A DNA stretch of 50,150 nucleotides from Planctomycetota bacterium (GCA_016794425.1 JAEUHR010000002.1:1-50150); one strand, 5' to 3'. Positions 1-9,623 are shown, counted from the stretch's first letter. Notes: generated by a model from the sequence alone, not told the origin. A program made the numbers and translations.

Positions 1-1140
1 CTGCTGCAGCTTCACGTAGGCCGCCATGCCGTGGTCCTTGTAGTCGTGCGCCAGCTCGAACATCGCGTGGTTCAGCGCGTGGAAGCCGGCCAGCGTCACG
101 AACTGGAACTTGTAGCCCATCGCGTTCAGCTCGCGCTGGAACCGCGCGATCGTCGAATCGTCGAGGTTCTTCTTCCAGTGGAACGACGGCGAGCAGTTGT
201 AGGCGAGCCGCTTGCCGGGGAACTTCGCGTGGATCGCCTCCGCGAACGCCTTCGCCTCGCCGAGGTCCGGGTGGCTGGTCTCGCACCAGACCACGTCGGC
301 GTACGGCGCATACGCGAGGCCGCGCGCGATCGCCTGCGGCAGGCCGGCCTTGGTCACGAAGAAGCCTTCGTTGGTGCGTTCGCCGGTCAGGAACGGCCGG
401 TCGCGCTCGTCGACGTCGCTGGTCAGCAAGCCGGCGGCGTCGGCGTCGGTGCGCGCCACCAGCACGGTCGGCACGCCGCAGACGTCGGCGGCCAGGCGCG
501 CCGCGTTCAGCGTGCGCACGAACGTCTGCGTCGGCACCAGCACCTTGCCGCCGAGGTGGCCGCACTTCTTCTCGCTGGCGAGCTGGTCCTCGAAGTGCAC
601 GCCGGCGGCGCCCGCTTCGACCATCTGCTTCATCAGCTCGAACGCGTTCAGCGGTCCGCCGAAGCCGGCCTCGGCGTCGGCGACGATCGGCGCGAACCAG
701 TGCGTCTGGTCGCCCTTGCCTTCCATGTGCGCGATCTGGTCGGCGCGCTGCAGCGCCTGGTTGATGCGCTTGACGACCATCGGCACCGAGTTGCTCGGGT
801 AGAGGCTCTGGTCGGGGTACATGTGGCCCGCCTGGTTGGCGTCGGCCGCGACCTGCCAGCCCGACAGGTAGATCGCCTTCAGGCCCGCCTTGACCTGCTG
901 CACGGCCTGGTTGCCGGTCAGCGCGCCGAGTGCGGCGGTGTGTTCGGGTGCGTGCAGCAGTTCCCACAGGCGGCGGGCGCCGAGTTCGGCGAGCGTGTGC
1001 CGCAGCAGGATGCTGCCGCGCAGCTTCGCGACATCGGCCGGCGCGTAGTCACGCACGATGCCGGCAAAGCGATTGGCCGGCAGGTCGCGCAGATGCGGCA
1101 GGTAGGGGTCGGGGACGAACGAGCTCCGGGTGCAGGTCAT
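1..1140 (-). CDS. aceA: isocitrate lyase (3' end cut by window edge)
   Basis: Cleaves isocitrate to glyoxylate and succinate, the first step of the glyoxylate shunt. The 380 visible residues start at the ATG at 1138-1140. They include the family signature KKCGHLGG at about residues 191-198 with catalytic Cys193, plus the substrate- and Mg-binding stretches [10 protein letters not shown] (about 93-102) and DAEAGFGG (about 155-162). Known family members have about 430 residues, so some 50 C-terminal residues lie outside the window. It sits 84 bases downstream of malate synthase on the same strand, and together they form an aceBA operon. No strong Shine-Dalgarno sequence precedes the start. The identification is secure. 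Confidence 0.97.
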   Translation of the reverse strand, partial: MTCTRSSFVPDPYLPHLRDLPANRFAGIVRDYAPADVAKLRGSILLRHTLAELGARRLWELLHAPEHTAALGALTGNQAVQQVKAGLKAIYLSGWQVAADANQAGHMYPDQSLYPSNSVPMVVKRINQALQRADQIAHMEGKGDQTHWFAPIVADAEAGFGGPLNAFELMKQMVEAGAAGVHFEDQLASEKKCGHLGGKVLVPTQTFVRTLNAARLAADVCGVPTVLVARTDADAAGLLTSDVDERDRPFLTGERTNEGFFVTKAGLPQAIARGLAYAPYADVVWCETSHPDLGEAKAFAEAIHAKFPGKRLAYNCSPSFHWKKNLDDSTIARFQRELNAMGYKFQFVTLAGFHALNHAMFELAHDYKDHGMAAYVKLQQ

Positions 1141-1224
1141 GGTGCCAGGAAAGAGCGGTGAGGCGAGAGAGGGACGGGAAGGGACAGGAGGAGACGAGGA
1201 GACGAGGGTGAGCCGCAGCGCGGC

Positions 1225-2832
1225 TCAGAGGTACTGGTAGGCGGGCACGGTCAGCCACTCGGACAGCTCGTCGGCGAGCACGAGCTGCTCGAACAGCGTC
1301 GCGGCGTCGCGGAAGCGGCTGTGCACGAAGCGTTCGAGGCCGATCTCGTCGCGGATCGCGACCAGTTCTTCGGCCAGCATGGTGCGCACCAGCGTCGCGT
1401 CGACTGTGCGGCCGTCGGCGAGCCGGGCGCCGTGGCGGCGCCACTGCCAGACCTGCGTGCGCGAGATCTCGGCGGTCGCCGCGTCCTCCATCAGGTGGAA
1501 CAGCGGCACGCAGCCGCTGCCGCGCAGCCAGGCCTCGGTGTAGCGCATGCCGACGGTCAGGTTCTGGCGCAGGCCGGCTTCGGTGATCGCGCCGGACGGC
1601 ACCTGCAGCAGGTCCGCCTGTGTGACGCGCAGGTGCGGGCGGCGCGACTCGATCTGGTTGGGCCGGTCGCCGAGCACCGCGTCGAACTGCTCGCGCGCGA
1701 TCGCGACCAGACCCGGGTGCGCGACCCACGTGCCGTCGTGGCCGTCGTAGGCCTCGCGGCGCTTGTCGGCGCGCACCTTCGCCAGCGCCCGGTCGTTGGC
1801 GGCCGCGTCGTGCTTGATCGGGATCTGCGCCGCCATGCCGCCCATCGCGTGGGCGCCCCGGCGGTGGCAGGTCTCGATCAGCAGGCGGCTGTAGCTGCGC
1901 AGGAAGTGCTGTTCCATCGTCACCGTGCCGCGGTCGGGCAGCACGCGGGACGGGTCGTGCGCGAACTTCTTGATGAACGAGAAGATGTAGTCCCAGCGGC
2001 CGCAGTTGAGGCCGGCCGAGTGCTCGCGCAGTTCGTAGAGGATCTCGTCCATCTCGAACGCCGCGAGGATCGTCTCGATCAGCACGGTCGCCTTGATCGT
2101 GCCGCGGCGCACGCCGAGCGCCTGCTGCGCGTGCAGGAAGACCTCGTTCCAGAGCCGCGCTTCGAGGTGGCTCTCCATCTTCGGCAGGTAGAAGTACGGC
2201 GCCGTGCCGTTGGCGAGCTGCTCCTGCGCGTTGTGGAACAGGAACAGGCCGAAGTCGAACAGCGACGCCGAGCACGGCTCACCGTCGATGCGCACGTGCT
2301 TCTCGACCAGGTGCCAGCCGCGCGGGCGCACGAACAGCACCGCGAGCCGGTCGCCGAGCGTGTAGTGCTTCTCGCCGTCGCGGAACGTGATCGCGCGGCG
2401 CACCGCGTCGGCGAGGTTCTTCTGGCCCTCGAGCACGTTGCTCCAGGTCGGCGCACAGCTGTCCTCGAAGTCCGCCATGAACACGTTCGCGCCGCTGTTC
2501 AGGGCGTTGATGATCATCTTGCGGTCGACGGGGCCGGTGATCTCGACGCGGCGGTCGCGCAGTTCGGCGGGCACCGGTGCGATGCGCCAATCGGCGGCGC
2601 GGATCGCGGCCGTCTCCGGCAGGAAGTCCGGCAGGGCGCCGGTCGCGAGGTCGGCGAGCACGGCGGTGCGGCGCTGCAGCAGTTCGCGGCGGCGCGCGTC
2701 GAAGCGCCGGTGCAGGTCGGCGACGAAGGCCAGCGCCGGCGGCGTCAGGACCGAGGCCAGGTGGTCCGGAATCGGTGCGAGCACCTCGATGCCGGCCAGG
2801 AGGGGGTGTGCGGTGTCGGTGCGGAGCGTCAT
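1225..2832 (-). CDS. aceB: malate synthase A
   Basis: Condenses glyoxylate and acetyl-CoA to malate, the second glyoxylate-shunt enzyme, in the cytoplasm. The 535 residues match the usual length of the A form (about 530). Visible landmarks are MADFEDSCAPTW (about 119-130), VRPRGWHLVEKH (about 168-179, catalytic Arg), ATVLIETI (about 248-255, metal-binding Glu), GRWDYIFSF (about 278-286, metal-binding Asp) and HLMEDAATAEI near the C-terminus, which carries the general-base Asp. I chose the ATG at 2830-2832 because upstream codons in the same frame are Arg/Pro-rich and not family-like. It is the first gene of the operon, with isocitrate lyase following after 84 bases. Confidence 0.97.
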   Translation of the reverse strand: MTLRTDTAHPLLAGIEVLAPIPDHLASVLTPPALAFVADLHRRFDARRRELLQRRTAVLADLATGALPDFLPETAAIRAADWRIAPVPAELRDRRVEITGPVDRKMIINALNSGANVFMADFEDSCAPTWSNVLEGQKNLADAVRRAITFRDGEKHYTLGDRLAVLFVRPRGWHLVEKHVRIDGEPCSASLFDFGLFLFHNAQEQLANGTAPYFYLPKMESHLEARLWNEVFLHAQQALGVRRGTIKATVLIETILAAFEMDEILYELREHSAGLNCGRWDYIFSFIKKFAHDPSRVLPDRGTVTMEQHFLRSYSRLLIETCHRRGAHAMGGMAAQIPIKHDAAANDRALAKVRADKRREAYDGHDGTWVAHPGLVAIAREQFDAVLGDRPNQIESRRPHLRVTQADLLQVPSGAITEAGLRQNLTVGMRYTEAWLRGSGCVPLFHLMEDAATAEISRTQVWQWRRHGARLADGRTVDATLVRTMLAEELVAIRDEIGLERFVHSRFRDAATLFEQLVLADELSEWLTVPAYQYL

Positions 2833-3054
2833 TCGTCGAGGCGGTGGGCGACACGGCAAGGTAACACGCTCCGCCGGATCGCTCGGCTGCCGCGGGTTCG
2901 GCGCCCATGGCATCGGTCTCCATTCCAGACGGCGTGCGCCGCGGTCGCAGCCGGCCGGCTGCGGCGCGGAACCGGACCGCGGCACGGCGCCGGCGTCGTG
3001 GTGCCGCTGCGCACGATGGCCCGGTGCGACAGGTCGGTCCGGTTGTGGGCCACC

Positions 3055-3101
3055 TTGCGCCGACAGTTATGAAAGTATACGCTAACAAAATGGAGACGAC
3101 G
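3055..3101 (+). promoter_or_regulatory. candidate promoter and ribosome binding site for the 3102 lipoprotein gene
   Basis: An AT-rich island (about 3068-3092) stands out in otherwise very GC-rich DNA between divergent genes. It contains TATACG at 3076-3081 as a possible -10 box; TTGCGC at 3055-3060 is a weak -35 candidate with a short 15-base spacer. GGAG at 3092-3095 lies six bases before the ATG at 3102 and fixes that start. The rest of the 2833-3101 gap, which must also carry the aceBA promoter, shows nothing I can name. Confidence 0.35.
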
Positions 3102-4238
3102 ATGCGCCCGTGCTGCCCGATCCGTTCCCCGCTGCCGCTGCTGGTGCCGCTGCTCGGCGGCTTGCTCGCCTGTTCGTCGGCGCAGGAGCCGCAGGCGCCG
3201 GCGGCACCGGCAGATCCGGCACAGGCGCAGCGCCTGGCCGCGCTGCACGCGGCCGGTGCCAGTGCGCCGTTCGTGCTGCACCCGGTGCAGGTGCTGGCGC
3301 GGCCGGACACGCGCGTCGCGCAGGCGCTCGGCCTCGTGCTCGAGCGCTCGGGCATGACCGACCTCGACGTCGCCGCGGTGCCGTTCGTGGTCGCGGCCGA
3401 CGCGAAGTGGGCCGACGTGCCGGCGCAGCTGGCGGCGCACGTGCAAACCCAACCGCGCGATGCCGCCGCGCAGCACTACCACCTCTACGCGCAGTTCCTC
3501 GGCACGCCGCGCACGGGGCCCGAGGAGGTCCGCTTCGTCGTCGTCGACGCCGCCGGGGCGGTCGTGCTGATCGATCGGCAGACGCCTGCCGACCGGGCGT
3601 TCCAGCGCACCGCGGGCCGCGATCCGGACCCGCTCGGGTGTGCGACGCTGGTCGGCGACCGGCTGTTCGGGCTGGCCGACTGGAAGGTGCAGGCGAACTC
3701 GAGCCCGGACGGCAAGTTCGCGAGGCTGTGGCGCGACCTGTCGGGAGCTCCGGGACCGCGCGAGGTGCAGGCGATGGCGCCGCGGCTGCAGCAGCTGCGC
3801 CGCGACCTCGCGAAGGCGCGAGTGGTCGTGCTGCCGAGCATCGTGCTCGGCGGCCACGACGCGGCCAGCGCCGGGCGGCTCGCGGCGGCGTGGACGCAGC
3901 GCTTCGGCGGACCCGCGGCGGCGCCGGCCGACGGCAGGCAGCTCACGGTCGCCGTCGACAGCAACGAGCAGAAACGGCTGTGGGACCTCGCGCGCGGGCT
4001 CGCCGGCGCCGCGAAGGCCCACGCGGCCACGGCCGATTACGTGCTGGCGGTCGACCTCGGCATCGGCGGCGAAGGCTCGGTGGCGTGGGTGCACATCGCG
4101 GTCTGCACGGTGGGCGGCGACCCCGTGATCGTCGACATGCAGAACGACCAGAGCGCGATGCTGCAGGGCGCGGCGCCGAAGACGCTCGCCGAGGCGGAGG
4201 CGTTCGTCGGCGCGCGCCTCGCGAAGCTGCTGCGCTGA
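3102..4238 (+). CDS. putative lipoprotein of unknown function
   Basis: A 378-residue exported protein. The N-terminus has a hydrophobic segment ending in the lipobox LLAC at about residues 18-21, so it should be cleaved and lipidated. The remainder is a soluble alpha/beta-looking chain with two similar regions, one rich in FVVVDAAG-type strands and a later one with YVLAVDLGIGG and VIVDMQND strands. I recognise no catalytic motif. The start follows a good GGAG at six bases; two in-frame ATGs lie upstream (3069, 3090) but lack a binding site. It is divergent from the glyoxylate operon and convergent with the membrane protein gene at 4289. A cell-envelope role is inferred only from the signal. 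Confidence 0.75.
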   Translation: MRPCCPIRSPLPLLVPLLGGLLACSSAQEPQAPAAPADPAQAQRLAALHAAGASAPFVLHPVQVLARPDTRVAQALGLVLERSGMTDLDVAAVPFVVAADAKWADVPAQLAAHVQTQPRDAAAQHYHLYAQFLGTPRTGPEEVRFVVVDAAGAVVLIDRQTPADRAFQRTAGRDPDPLGCATLVGDRLFGLADWKVQANSSPDGKFARLWRDLSGAPGPREVQAMAPRLQQLRRDLAKARVVVLPSIVLGGHDAASAGRLAAAWTQRFGGPAAAPADGRQLTVAVDSNEQKRLWDLARGLAGAAKAHAATADYVLAVDLGIGGEGSVAWVHIAVCTVGGDPVIVDMQNDQSAMLQGAAPKTLAEAEAFVGARLAKLLR

Positions 4239-4288
4239 GCCGCGGTGGCTCGACCGTGCTTGCCGCGAACGCAGCCGCGGCGGCAGGC

Positions 4289-5164
4289 TCAGCGGTGGGT
4301 GGCCAGCTGCCGCGCCGGCGCGGCCGCCGTGCGGCTGGTCGGGCGTGCCGCAGCCGGAACCGAGCCGGGCCGCGCCGCCGCGACCTCTGCGAACGTGCTC
4401 CGCACGCGCGGCGCCGTGCGCAGGTACCAGATCAGCCAGCCGTTCAGCAGCGCGACGCCACTGCACGCCACCAGCGCGTCGTCGACCAGGTCGTCGGCCG
4501 AGGTCAGCGTCGCGTTCAGTTCGATGGCGAAGCCGAGCCCGAGCCAGACCATCGTCGCGGTCGGGAACCAGCGGTGCCGGCGGAGCTGCAACCACAGCAG
4601 CGGCAGCGTCGCGAGGCCCCACAGCAGCATCGTCGGGCCGCCGGCCGCGGCCAGACCGTTGGCCAGCGCCAGCAGGAACAGCACCGGCAGCAGCGCCAGC
4701 GCGCCGCCGCAGGCCCAGATCGGTTCGTCGTCGTCGACGACGGCCAGCAGTTCGGTGCGCGCCTGTTGCGCCGCGAACTGGTGCTGGGCGCGGTAGAGGT
4801 GCACCGCGAGGCCGATCGACAGCAGCGTCAGCGCCAGCAGCAGCGGCGTTTCGCCGCCGCCGGTCGGATGCGTGCCGACCCACAACGCGCCGCCGGCCGC
4901 GGCGGTGCCGAGCAGCAGCACGGTCCAGCGCGACGGCCGCACGCGGCGGAACCGGCTCAGTTCGTGGTAGCGGCAGCCGACGACGAACGCCGGCGCGAAG
5001 AACAGCGACACCGGCCACGCCTGCAGCGACAGCAGCAGCGCGCTGGCCGCGTAGGCCGCGAGCGCCGGCACCGCGTAGGCGGGCCGCTCGAGCTGCCGGC
5101 GATGGCCGTGCCACCGTTCTGCGGCGAGGTGGCCCAGGCGGGCGAACGATCGGGTCGGTTGCAC
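4289..5164 (-). CDS. polytopic membrane protein, hypothetical
   Basis: A 291-residue protein with about seven or eight hydrophobic segments. Examples are AAYASALLLSLQAW, LFFAPAFVVG, TVLLLGTAAAGGALWVG, LLLALTLLSIGLAVHL, LALLPVLFLLALANGL and LLWGLATLPLLWL. The N- and C-terminal ends are basic and polar. No family motif is recognised. It lies 121 bases downstream of the fatty-acid-like cassette on the same strand and could be its last gene, but the gap is larger than any gap inside the cassette. The final 30 residues are Ala/Arg/Pro-rich. Confidence 0.7.
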   Translation of the reverse strand: MQPTRSFARLGHLAAERWHGHRRQLERPAYAVPALAAYAASALLLSLQAWPVSLFFAPAFVVGCRYHELSRFRRVRPSRWTVLLLGTAAAGGALWVGTHPTGGGETPLLLALTLLSIGLAVHLYRAQHQFAAQQARTELLAVVDDDEPIWACGGALALLPVLFLLALANGLAAAGGPTMLLWGLATLPLLWLQLRRHRWFPTATMVWLGLGFAIELNATLTSADDLVDDALVACSGVALLNGWLIWYLRTAPRVRSTFAEVAAARPGSVPAAARPTSRTAAAPARQLATHR

Positions 5165-5285
5165 GTGTGCTCGAGGCGGCCGGTGTCGACGGCCGTGCCG
5201 AAGGGTAGCCCGCGAACGGATGCGTGGCGGCCGCGGCCGCGCGGCGGCGTCTCGCGACGATCCAGGCCGCGGCGCTACCGGCCGT

Positions 5286-5720
5286 TCACTGCGGCGGTTT
5301 CTCGGTGTGCACCAGCGTCATCTTCGCCGCGGCGACCACGGCACCGGCGGCGTCGCGCACTTCGCCCTCGAAGTGGCTGATGTCGTCGGTCGCGCGCACG
5401 CGCGCGACGTGCACGTCGAGGCGCTCGCCGAGCGCCACGCGCGGCCGCACGAGCGTCAGCTGGCGGCAGGCGATCACCATGCCGACGCGCACGTGCACGC
5501 CACCGAGGAACGCGCCGTGACCCAGGCACGCAGCGACGGTCTGCGCCATCCACTCGAGTGCGGCGACCGAGTCGACGCCGTCCGGCTGCACCAGGAGGCC
5601 GTCGGCGCGCACGGTCAGCCGCGCCCGGGCGAATCCGTCGCGCGCCTCGACCAGTTCGTCGAGCGCCAGCGTCGGTGGCGCGTGCGGCACGAGGTCTTCG
5701 ATCGGCGGGTAGCGCGTCAT
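5286..5720 (-). CDS. ApeP-like 3-hydroxyacyl-ACP dehydratase (hotdog fold)
   Basis: A 144-residue protein resembling the ApeP dehydratases of aryl polyene clusters. It opens with YPPIEDLVPHAPPTLALDEL, the typical first stretch of that family, followed by VDSVAALEWMAQTVAA (about 49-64), the central hot-dog helix with the conserved EWMAQ. A QLTLVRPRVALGERL segment follows. The expected reaction is removal of water from 3-hydroxyacyl-ACP. It is the last gene of a coupled five-gene run and starts four bases after the preceding ketosynthase stop. The family call is good; the native substrate is unknown. Confidence 0.85.
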   Translation of the reverse strand: MTRYPPIEDLVPHAPPTLALDELVEARDGFARARLTVRADGLLVQPDGVDSVAALEWMAQTVAACLGHGAFLGGVHVRVGMVIACRQLTLVRPRVALGERLDVHVARVRATDDISHFEGEVRDAAGAVVAAAKMTLVHTEKPPQ

Positions 5721-5724
5721 CGGG

Positions 5725-6510
5725 TCACCGCGGCGCCGGCGCGATCGCCGCGCGGTAGCCGCGGCCCTTGCCGTTGTCGAGCGGCAGCACGCCGGCGGTG
5801 CCGCGCAGCACCGCGTCGACCACCGCCAAGAGCCCGATCTGCGGATTCTCGCGCTGCAGCGGCTCGAACCGGTCCAGCGCCAGCGTCGCCGGTGCGTCGG
5901 TGCCGAGCGTCAGGCGGGCGAGATGCGGCCGCGCCGCGTCGAACGGCGCCAGCACGACCGCGGCGGTCACCATCGACCACGGCGGCGCGTGCTGCACCAG
6001 CGTCGCCGGGGCCGGCTCGTCGCCGCACGCCACCACGACCGGCCCGGCGTGCGTGATGGCGAGGCCGATGCCCTCGAACAGCGCCGCGGCCGGCGTGTCG
6101 TGGTCGGCGGCCACCGAAGTGGTCATGCCGCGGTTCTTGTTCGTGATCGAGATCAGGCCCGATGCCGCGTTGTGCACGCTCATCGTGAAGTCGGCCGGCG
6201 ACATCGGCGTGCCGTGGCGCCACAGCTCGTCGAGCAGGCCGATCATCGTCGCCGCCTCGCCGATCGACGAGCCGATCACGATCGGCACCGTCGTCGCGTC
6301 GGCGCCGGCCATCGCGATCGCGGCCGCGACCGTGTCGGCGAGCGCCCGGTCGAGCGAGCTCGCGCGGCGCCGGTTGACGCGGTCGAGCGCGGTGCCGACC
6401 GGTTTCGCCGCGGCTGCGTCGGCGGTGCCGGCGAGCCACGCGGCGGTGTTCGGGAAGCCCGGCAGCCACAGGCCGACGCCGGTGATCGCGACCGTCGCGG
6501 CGTCGTTCAC
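5725..6510 (-). CDS. chain-length-factor-like ketosynthase (ApeC-type, Ketoacyl-synt_2)
   Basis: A 261-residue protein of the ketosynthase N-terminal type found as the non-catalytic partner (chain length factor) in aryl polyene and flexirubin systems. The family pattern is seen in VPIVIGSSIGEAAT, TPMSPADFTMSVHNAASGL (about 146-164) and VVVACGDEPAPA. The segment SVHNAASGL stands where a condensing enzyme would carry its active-site Cys, so it is probably not catalytic alone. It starts with GTG (6508-6510) and overlaps the stop of the ketosynthase by four bases (GTGA), which favours translation in equal amounts and a heterodimer. Confidence 0.85.
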   Translation of the reverse strand: MNDAATVAITGVGLWLPGFPNTAAWLAGTADAAAAKPVGTALDRVNRRRASSLDRALADTVAAAIAMAGADATTVPIVIGSSIGEAATMIGLLDELWRHGTPMSPADFTMSVHNAASGLISITNKNRGMTTSVAADHDTPAAALFEGIGLAITHAGPVVVACGDEPAPATLVQHAPPWSMVTAAVVLAPFDAARPHLARLTLGTDAPATLALDRFEPLQRENPQIGLLAVVDAVLRGTAGVLPLDNGKGRGYRAAIAPAPR

Positions 6511-7676
6511 GGCGCCCCCACGAGCAGGCTGACGTTGTTGCCGCCGAACGCGAACGAGTTGCTGAGCACGCGGCGGAAGCGGCCGCGCACGACCTCGGTC
6601 GGCACCAGCAGCTTCACGTCGGGGTCGAGCGGCGCCGCGCCGAGCGACGGCGGGATCCAGCCTTCCTCGATCGCGGCGGCGGCGAACGCGAACTCGATCG
6701 CGCCGGCGGCGCCGAGCGTGTGGCCGGTGTAGCCCTTCGTCGACACGACCGGCACCTGGTCTTCGAACACCGCGCCGATCGCCTTGGCCTCGGCGGTGTC
6801 GTTGAGCTTCGTGCCGGTGCCGTGCGCGTTGACGTGGTCGACGTCGGCCGGCCGGCGGCCGGCGAGCTCGAGCGCGCGCTGCATCGCCGCCAGCGCGCCG
6901 TGGCCCTCGGGGTGCGGCGCACTGACGTGGTAGGCGTCCGACGATTCGCCGACCGCTTCGACCACGACGCGCGCGTCGCCGCTGCGTTCGACCAGCGCCA
7001 GCGCGCCGCCTTCGCCGATGCTGATGCCGAGCCGGTCCTTGTGGAACGGCCGGCACGGCGCGCGATCGAGCGCCTGCAGCGCCTCGAAGCCGTGCAGCGT
7101 CATCTGGCACAGCGTGTCGACGCCGCCGACGATCGCCGCGTCGATCAGGCCGGCCTGCATCAGCCGCTGCGCCGAGCCGAACGGCTTCGCGCCCGACGTG
7201 CACGCGGTCGACGCCATCCACGCCGGGCCACGCGCGCCGGACAGCTGCTGCACGACGTGCAGCACGGCGCCGAACGTGTGCTGGCGCAGGAAGTCGTAGC
7301 GGTCGGGGAACGCGCCGCTGCGGACGAACTCGCGGTAGGCGCGTTCGGTCGAGTCGGCGCCGGCCGTGCTGGTGCCGAGCAGCACCGCGATGCGGTCGGG
7401 CCGCCAGCGGGCGCGCAGGCGCCGCAGCGGCTCGTCGAGCTGCGCCAGCAGCTGCGCCGTCATGCGCGCGAGCCGCGTCGACCACGGTGCCAGGGCGGCG
7501 GGCAGGTCCGGCAGCTGCGCCTGCACGGCGCCGACCGCGGTCGCGAACGGCAGCTCGAACGGGGCCGGGCCGAGGCCGGTGCGGCCGGCCTGCAGCGCCG
7601 CGAGGTTGGCTTCGCGCGTGTCGCCGAGTGCACTGAGCACCGCGTAGCCGGTGACCCGCAGCGGGTCAGCTCGCAT
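6507..7676 (-). CDS. beta-ketoacyl-ACP synthase (condensing enzyme)
   Basis: A full-length 389-residue thiolase-fold condensing enzyme. The catalytic triad is complete: Cys159 in ASTACTSGAKPF, His285 in NAHGTGTKLND and His319 in GHTLGAAG, with Lys314 between them. The C-terminal glycine-rich SNSFAFGGNN motif is also present. It should elongate acyl-ACP with malonyl-ACP. It is most like the stand-alone ketosynthases of aryl polyene clusters (ApeO/ApeR type), judged mainly from its partners. Its start overlaps the end of the flavoprotein gene by 11 bases and its stop overlaps the next gene by four. Confidence 0.93.
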   Translation of the reverse strand: MRADPLRVTGYAVLSALGDTREANLAALQAGRTGLGPAPFELPFATAVGAVQAQLPDLPAALAPWSTRLARMTAQLLAQLDEPLRRLRARWRPDRIAVLLGTSTAGADSTERAYREFVRSGAFPDRYDFLRQHTFGAVLHVVQQLSGARGPAWMASTACTSGAKPFGSAQRLMQAGLIDAAIVGGVDTLCQMTLHGFEALQALDRAPCRPFHKDRLGISIGEGGALALVERSGDARVVVEAVGESSDAYHVSAPHPEGHGALAAMQRALELAGRRPADVDHVNAHGTGTKLNDTAEAKAIGAVFEDQVPVVSTKGYTGHTLGAAGAIEFAFAAAAIEEGWIPPSLGAAPLDPDVKLLVPTEVVRGRFRRVLSNSFAFGGNNVSLLVGAP

Positions 7677-8877
7677 GTTCGCTCCGCGGGCGGTGCTCCC
7701 CGCGCCGCGCCGAGAGCAGCAGCTCCTGGAACGGGTTGCCTTCGCGCCAGACGTCGCCGGCGAGCACGCTCATGACCCCGCGCCGCATCGGCTGGTCCTT
7801 GGTGTCGGACAGGAACATCGTCTCGGCGAACGACGAGTGGTAGAAGCGGTCGATCATCGCGGCGAACGTGCGGTAGGCGCGGTCCATCGCCGCGTCGTGG
7901 CGCCGCATCAGGTCCGGCGCGGCTTCGGTGCCGTTCGCGAGCGCGGGCCCGACCAGGTCGGCGACCGCTTCGGCGGCGCGCAGCGCCAGCGTCACGCCGG
8001 ACGAGAACACCGGGTCCAGGAACCCGGCCGCGTCGCCGACCGACGTGTAGCGCGGCCCCGACGGCGCGGTGTTCTTGTAGCTGAAGTTGCCGACGATGCG
8101 CGTCTCCAGGCGCGTCGCGCCCTGCGTCAGGCGCTGCACCATCGGGCTCTGCAGCAGGCCGGCGTCGAGTTCCTCCGGCGTGATCTTGTTGCGGCTGACG
8201 ATGCCGACGCTGAGACCGCGGCCCGGCAGCGGGATGATCCAGCCCCAGCCGTCGGGCCGCAGCAGGATGCGGATGTTGTTGTGCTGCGGGTCCAGTTCGG
8301 CGACCGCCGCGTCGCCGATGCCGGCGTAGTGCGTGAACGCCGACGCGAGGCCGAAGCGCGTGTACGGCTCGACGGCGCCGTGCCGCCGCGCCAGCAGCCG
8401 CGACTGGCCGGACGCGTCGATCAGGTAGCGACCGGCGAACGTCGCGCGGCGCGTCTTCACCCAGGCGCCGTCCGCGTCGGTGCCGGCGTCGACGACGGTC
8501 TCGCCGTGGCGCACGTCGGCGCCGAGTTCGCGCGCGCGGTCGCGCAGCGCGAGGTCGAACTTCGCGCGTTCGACGTGCCAGCTGTGCGTGGCGCAGCCCG
8601 GCAGCGATTCGCGGAACACGAACACGCCGCGGCGGCCGCTCTGTTCGCAGACGAACTCGGCGCCGCTCTTGTAGACGAACGTGTCGCGCGGCGTCGGCAC
8701 GCCGAGCCGCTCGAGCACCGGCAGGCCGGCCGGCAGCAGCGATTCGCCGATGTGGAACCGCGGGAACTCGTCCTTCTCGAGCACCAGCACGCGGTGGCCG
8801 GCCGCCGCCAGCAGACCGGCCGCGGTCGCGCCGCCGGGGCCCGCGCCGACCACGAGCACGTCGTGACGTTCGCTCAC
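7666..8877 (-). CDS. FAD-dependent halogenase-like oxidoreductase
   Basis: A 403-residue flavoprotein. It begins with [17 protein letters not shown] (about 7-23), the GxGxxG dinucleotide-binding motif, followed by [13 protein letters not shown] (about 38-50) and a second FAD-binding stretch [16 protein letters not shown]. The segment WGWIIP at 211-216 fits the WxWxIP motif of flavin-dependent halogenases. Relatives include tryptophan- or phenol-halogenase-like proteins of aryl polyene and flexirubin clusters, and non-halogenating geranylgeranyl-reductase-like enzymes, so the reaction is open. The GTG start (8875-8877) overlaps the ketoreductase stop by four bases. Confidence 0.82.
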   Translation of the reverse strand: MSERHDVLVVGAGPGGATAAGLLAAAGHRVLVLEKDEFPRFHIGESLLPAGLPVLERLGVPTPRDTFVYKSGAEFVCEQSGRRGVFVFRESLPGCATHSWHVERAKFDLALRDRARELGADVRHGETVVDAGTDADGAWVKTRRATFAGRYLIDASGQSRLLARRHGAVEPYTRFGLASAFTHYAGIGDAAVAELDPQHNNIRILLRPDGWGWIIPLPGRGLSVGIVSRNKITPEELDAGLLQSPMVQRLTQGATRLETRIVGNFSYKNTAPSGPRYTSVGDAAGFLDPVFSSGVTLALRAAEAVADLVGPALANGTEAAPDLMRRHDAAMDRAYRTFAAMIDRFYHSSFAETMFLSDTKDQPMRRGVMSVLAGDVWREGNPFQELLLSARRGEHRPRSEHAS

Positions 8878-9623
8878 TGGAAGCCTCCGTCGACGCCGAT
8901 CACCTGGCCGGTGATGTAGCTCGCCGCCTCGCTGCACAGGAAGCCGACCAGGGCCGCGACTTCGTCGGGCCTGCCGGCCCGCTGCATCGGGATCATGTCG
9001 AACACGAACTCGGGTACGCCGGCGATCATCTCGGTCTCGATCAGGCCCGGCGCGACGGCGTTGACGGTGATCTTGCGCTTCGCGAGTTCGATCGCCAGCG
9101 TCCGGGTCGCCCCGAGGATACCGGCCTTGGCCGCCGCGTAGTTGGCCTGACCGCGGTTGCCGCGCAGAGCCGACACCGACGACAGGTTGACGATGCGGCC
9201 CCACTTCTGCTGCACCATCGGCATCACCAGCGGCCGCGTCACGTGGAAGAAGCCGTCGAGGGTCGTGCGCAGCACCGCGTGCCACTGCTCGTGCGTCATC
9301 GCCGGGAACGCCGCGTCGCGCGCGATGCCGGCGTTGTTGACCAGGATCGCGATCGGGCGCGGATCCTGCAGCAGCCGATCGATCGCCGCGGCCGTGGCCG
9401 GCCCGTCGGCGACGTCGAACTGCACCGCCAGCGCTTCGCCGCCGGCGGCCTCGATCTCGGCCACGACGCGCGCGGCGGCGTCGGCGTCGCTGCGGTAGTT
9501 GACCAGCACCGCGTGGCCCATCGCCGCCAGGCGCCGGGCGATCGCGGCGCCGATGCCGCGGCTGCCGCCGGTGACCAGCGCGCGCCGGCCGGTGCGTGGA
9601 GCGGCTTCCATGGGGCGGGCCAT
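8874..9623 (-). CDS. 3-oxoacyl-ACP reductase (FabG-like SDR)
   Basis: A short-chain dehydrogenase of about 249 residues that reduces 3-oxoacyl-ACP with NADPH. It shows the cofactor loop TGGSRGIG (18-25), NNAG (96-99), the catalytic Ser149 (NLSSVSA), Tyr162 and Lys166 (NYAAAKAG), and ends with the usual VDGGFQ. Two ATG starts are possible, 9621-9623 and 9609-9611; neither has a clear ribosome binding site. It is the first gene of the cassette, so the operon promoter should lie in the short gap 9624-9706 shared with the divergent lipoprotein gene. In aryl polyene clusters this role is called ApeQ. Confidence 0.93.
   Translation of the reverse strand: MARPMEAAPRTGRRALVTGGSRGIGAAIARRLAAMGHAVLVNYRSDADAAARVVAEIEAAGGEALAVQFDVADGPATAAAIDRLLQDPRPIAILVNNAGIARDAAFPAMTHEQWHAVLRTTLDGFFHVTRPLVMPMVQQKWGRIVNLSSVSALRGNRGQANYAAAKAGILGATRTLAIELAKRKITVNAVAPGLIETEMIAGVPEFVFDMIPMQRAGRPDEVAALVGFLCSEAASYITGQVIGVDGGFQ

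Noticed and set aside
3055..3101. Start of the lipoprotein gene at the in-frame ATG 3069 or 3090
   Set aside because: Those starts add a polar extension before the signal peptide and lack a ribosome binding site, whereas ATG 3102 has GGAG at a spacing of six.
4237..4279. GCCGCGG and CCGCGGC inverted pair between convergent genes, as a terminator
   Set aside because: The loop would be 29 bases long and there is no T-run; such short GC palindromes are expected by chance here.
5286..9623. A complete aryl polyene biosynthetic cluster
   Set aside because: Only chain-extension and tailoring genes are present; ACPs, starter-unit genes, acyltransferase and exporter genes are not found in the window.
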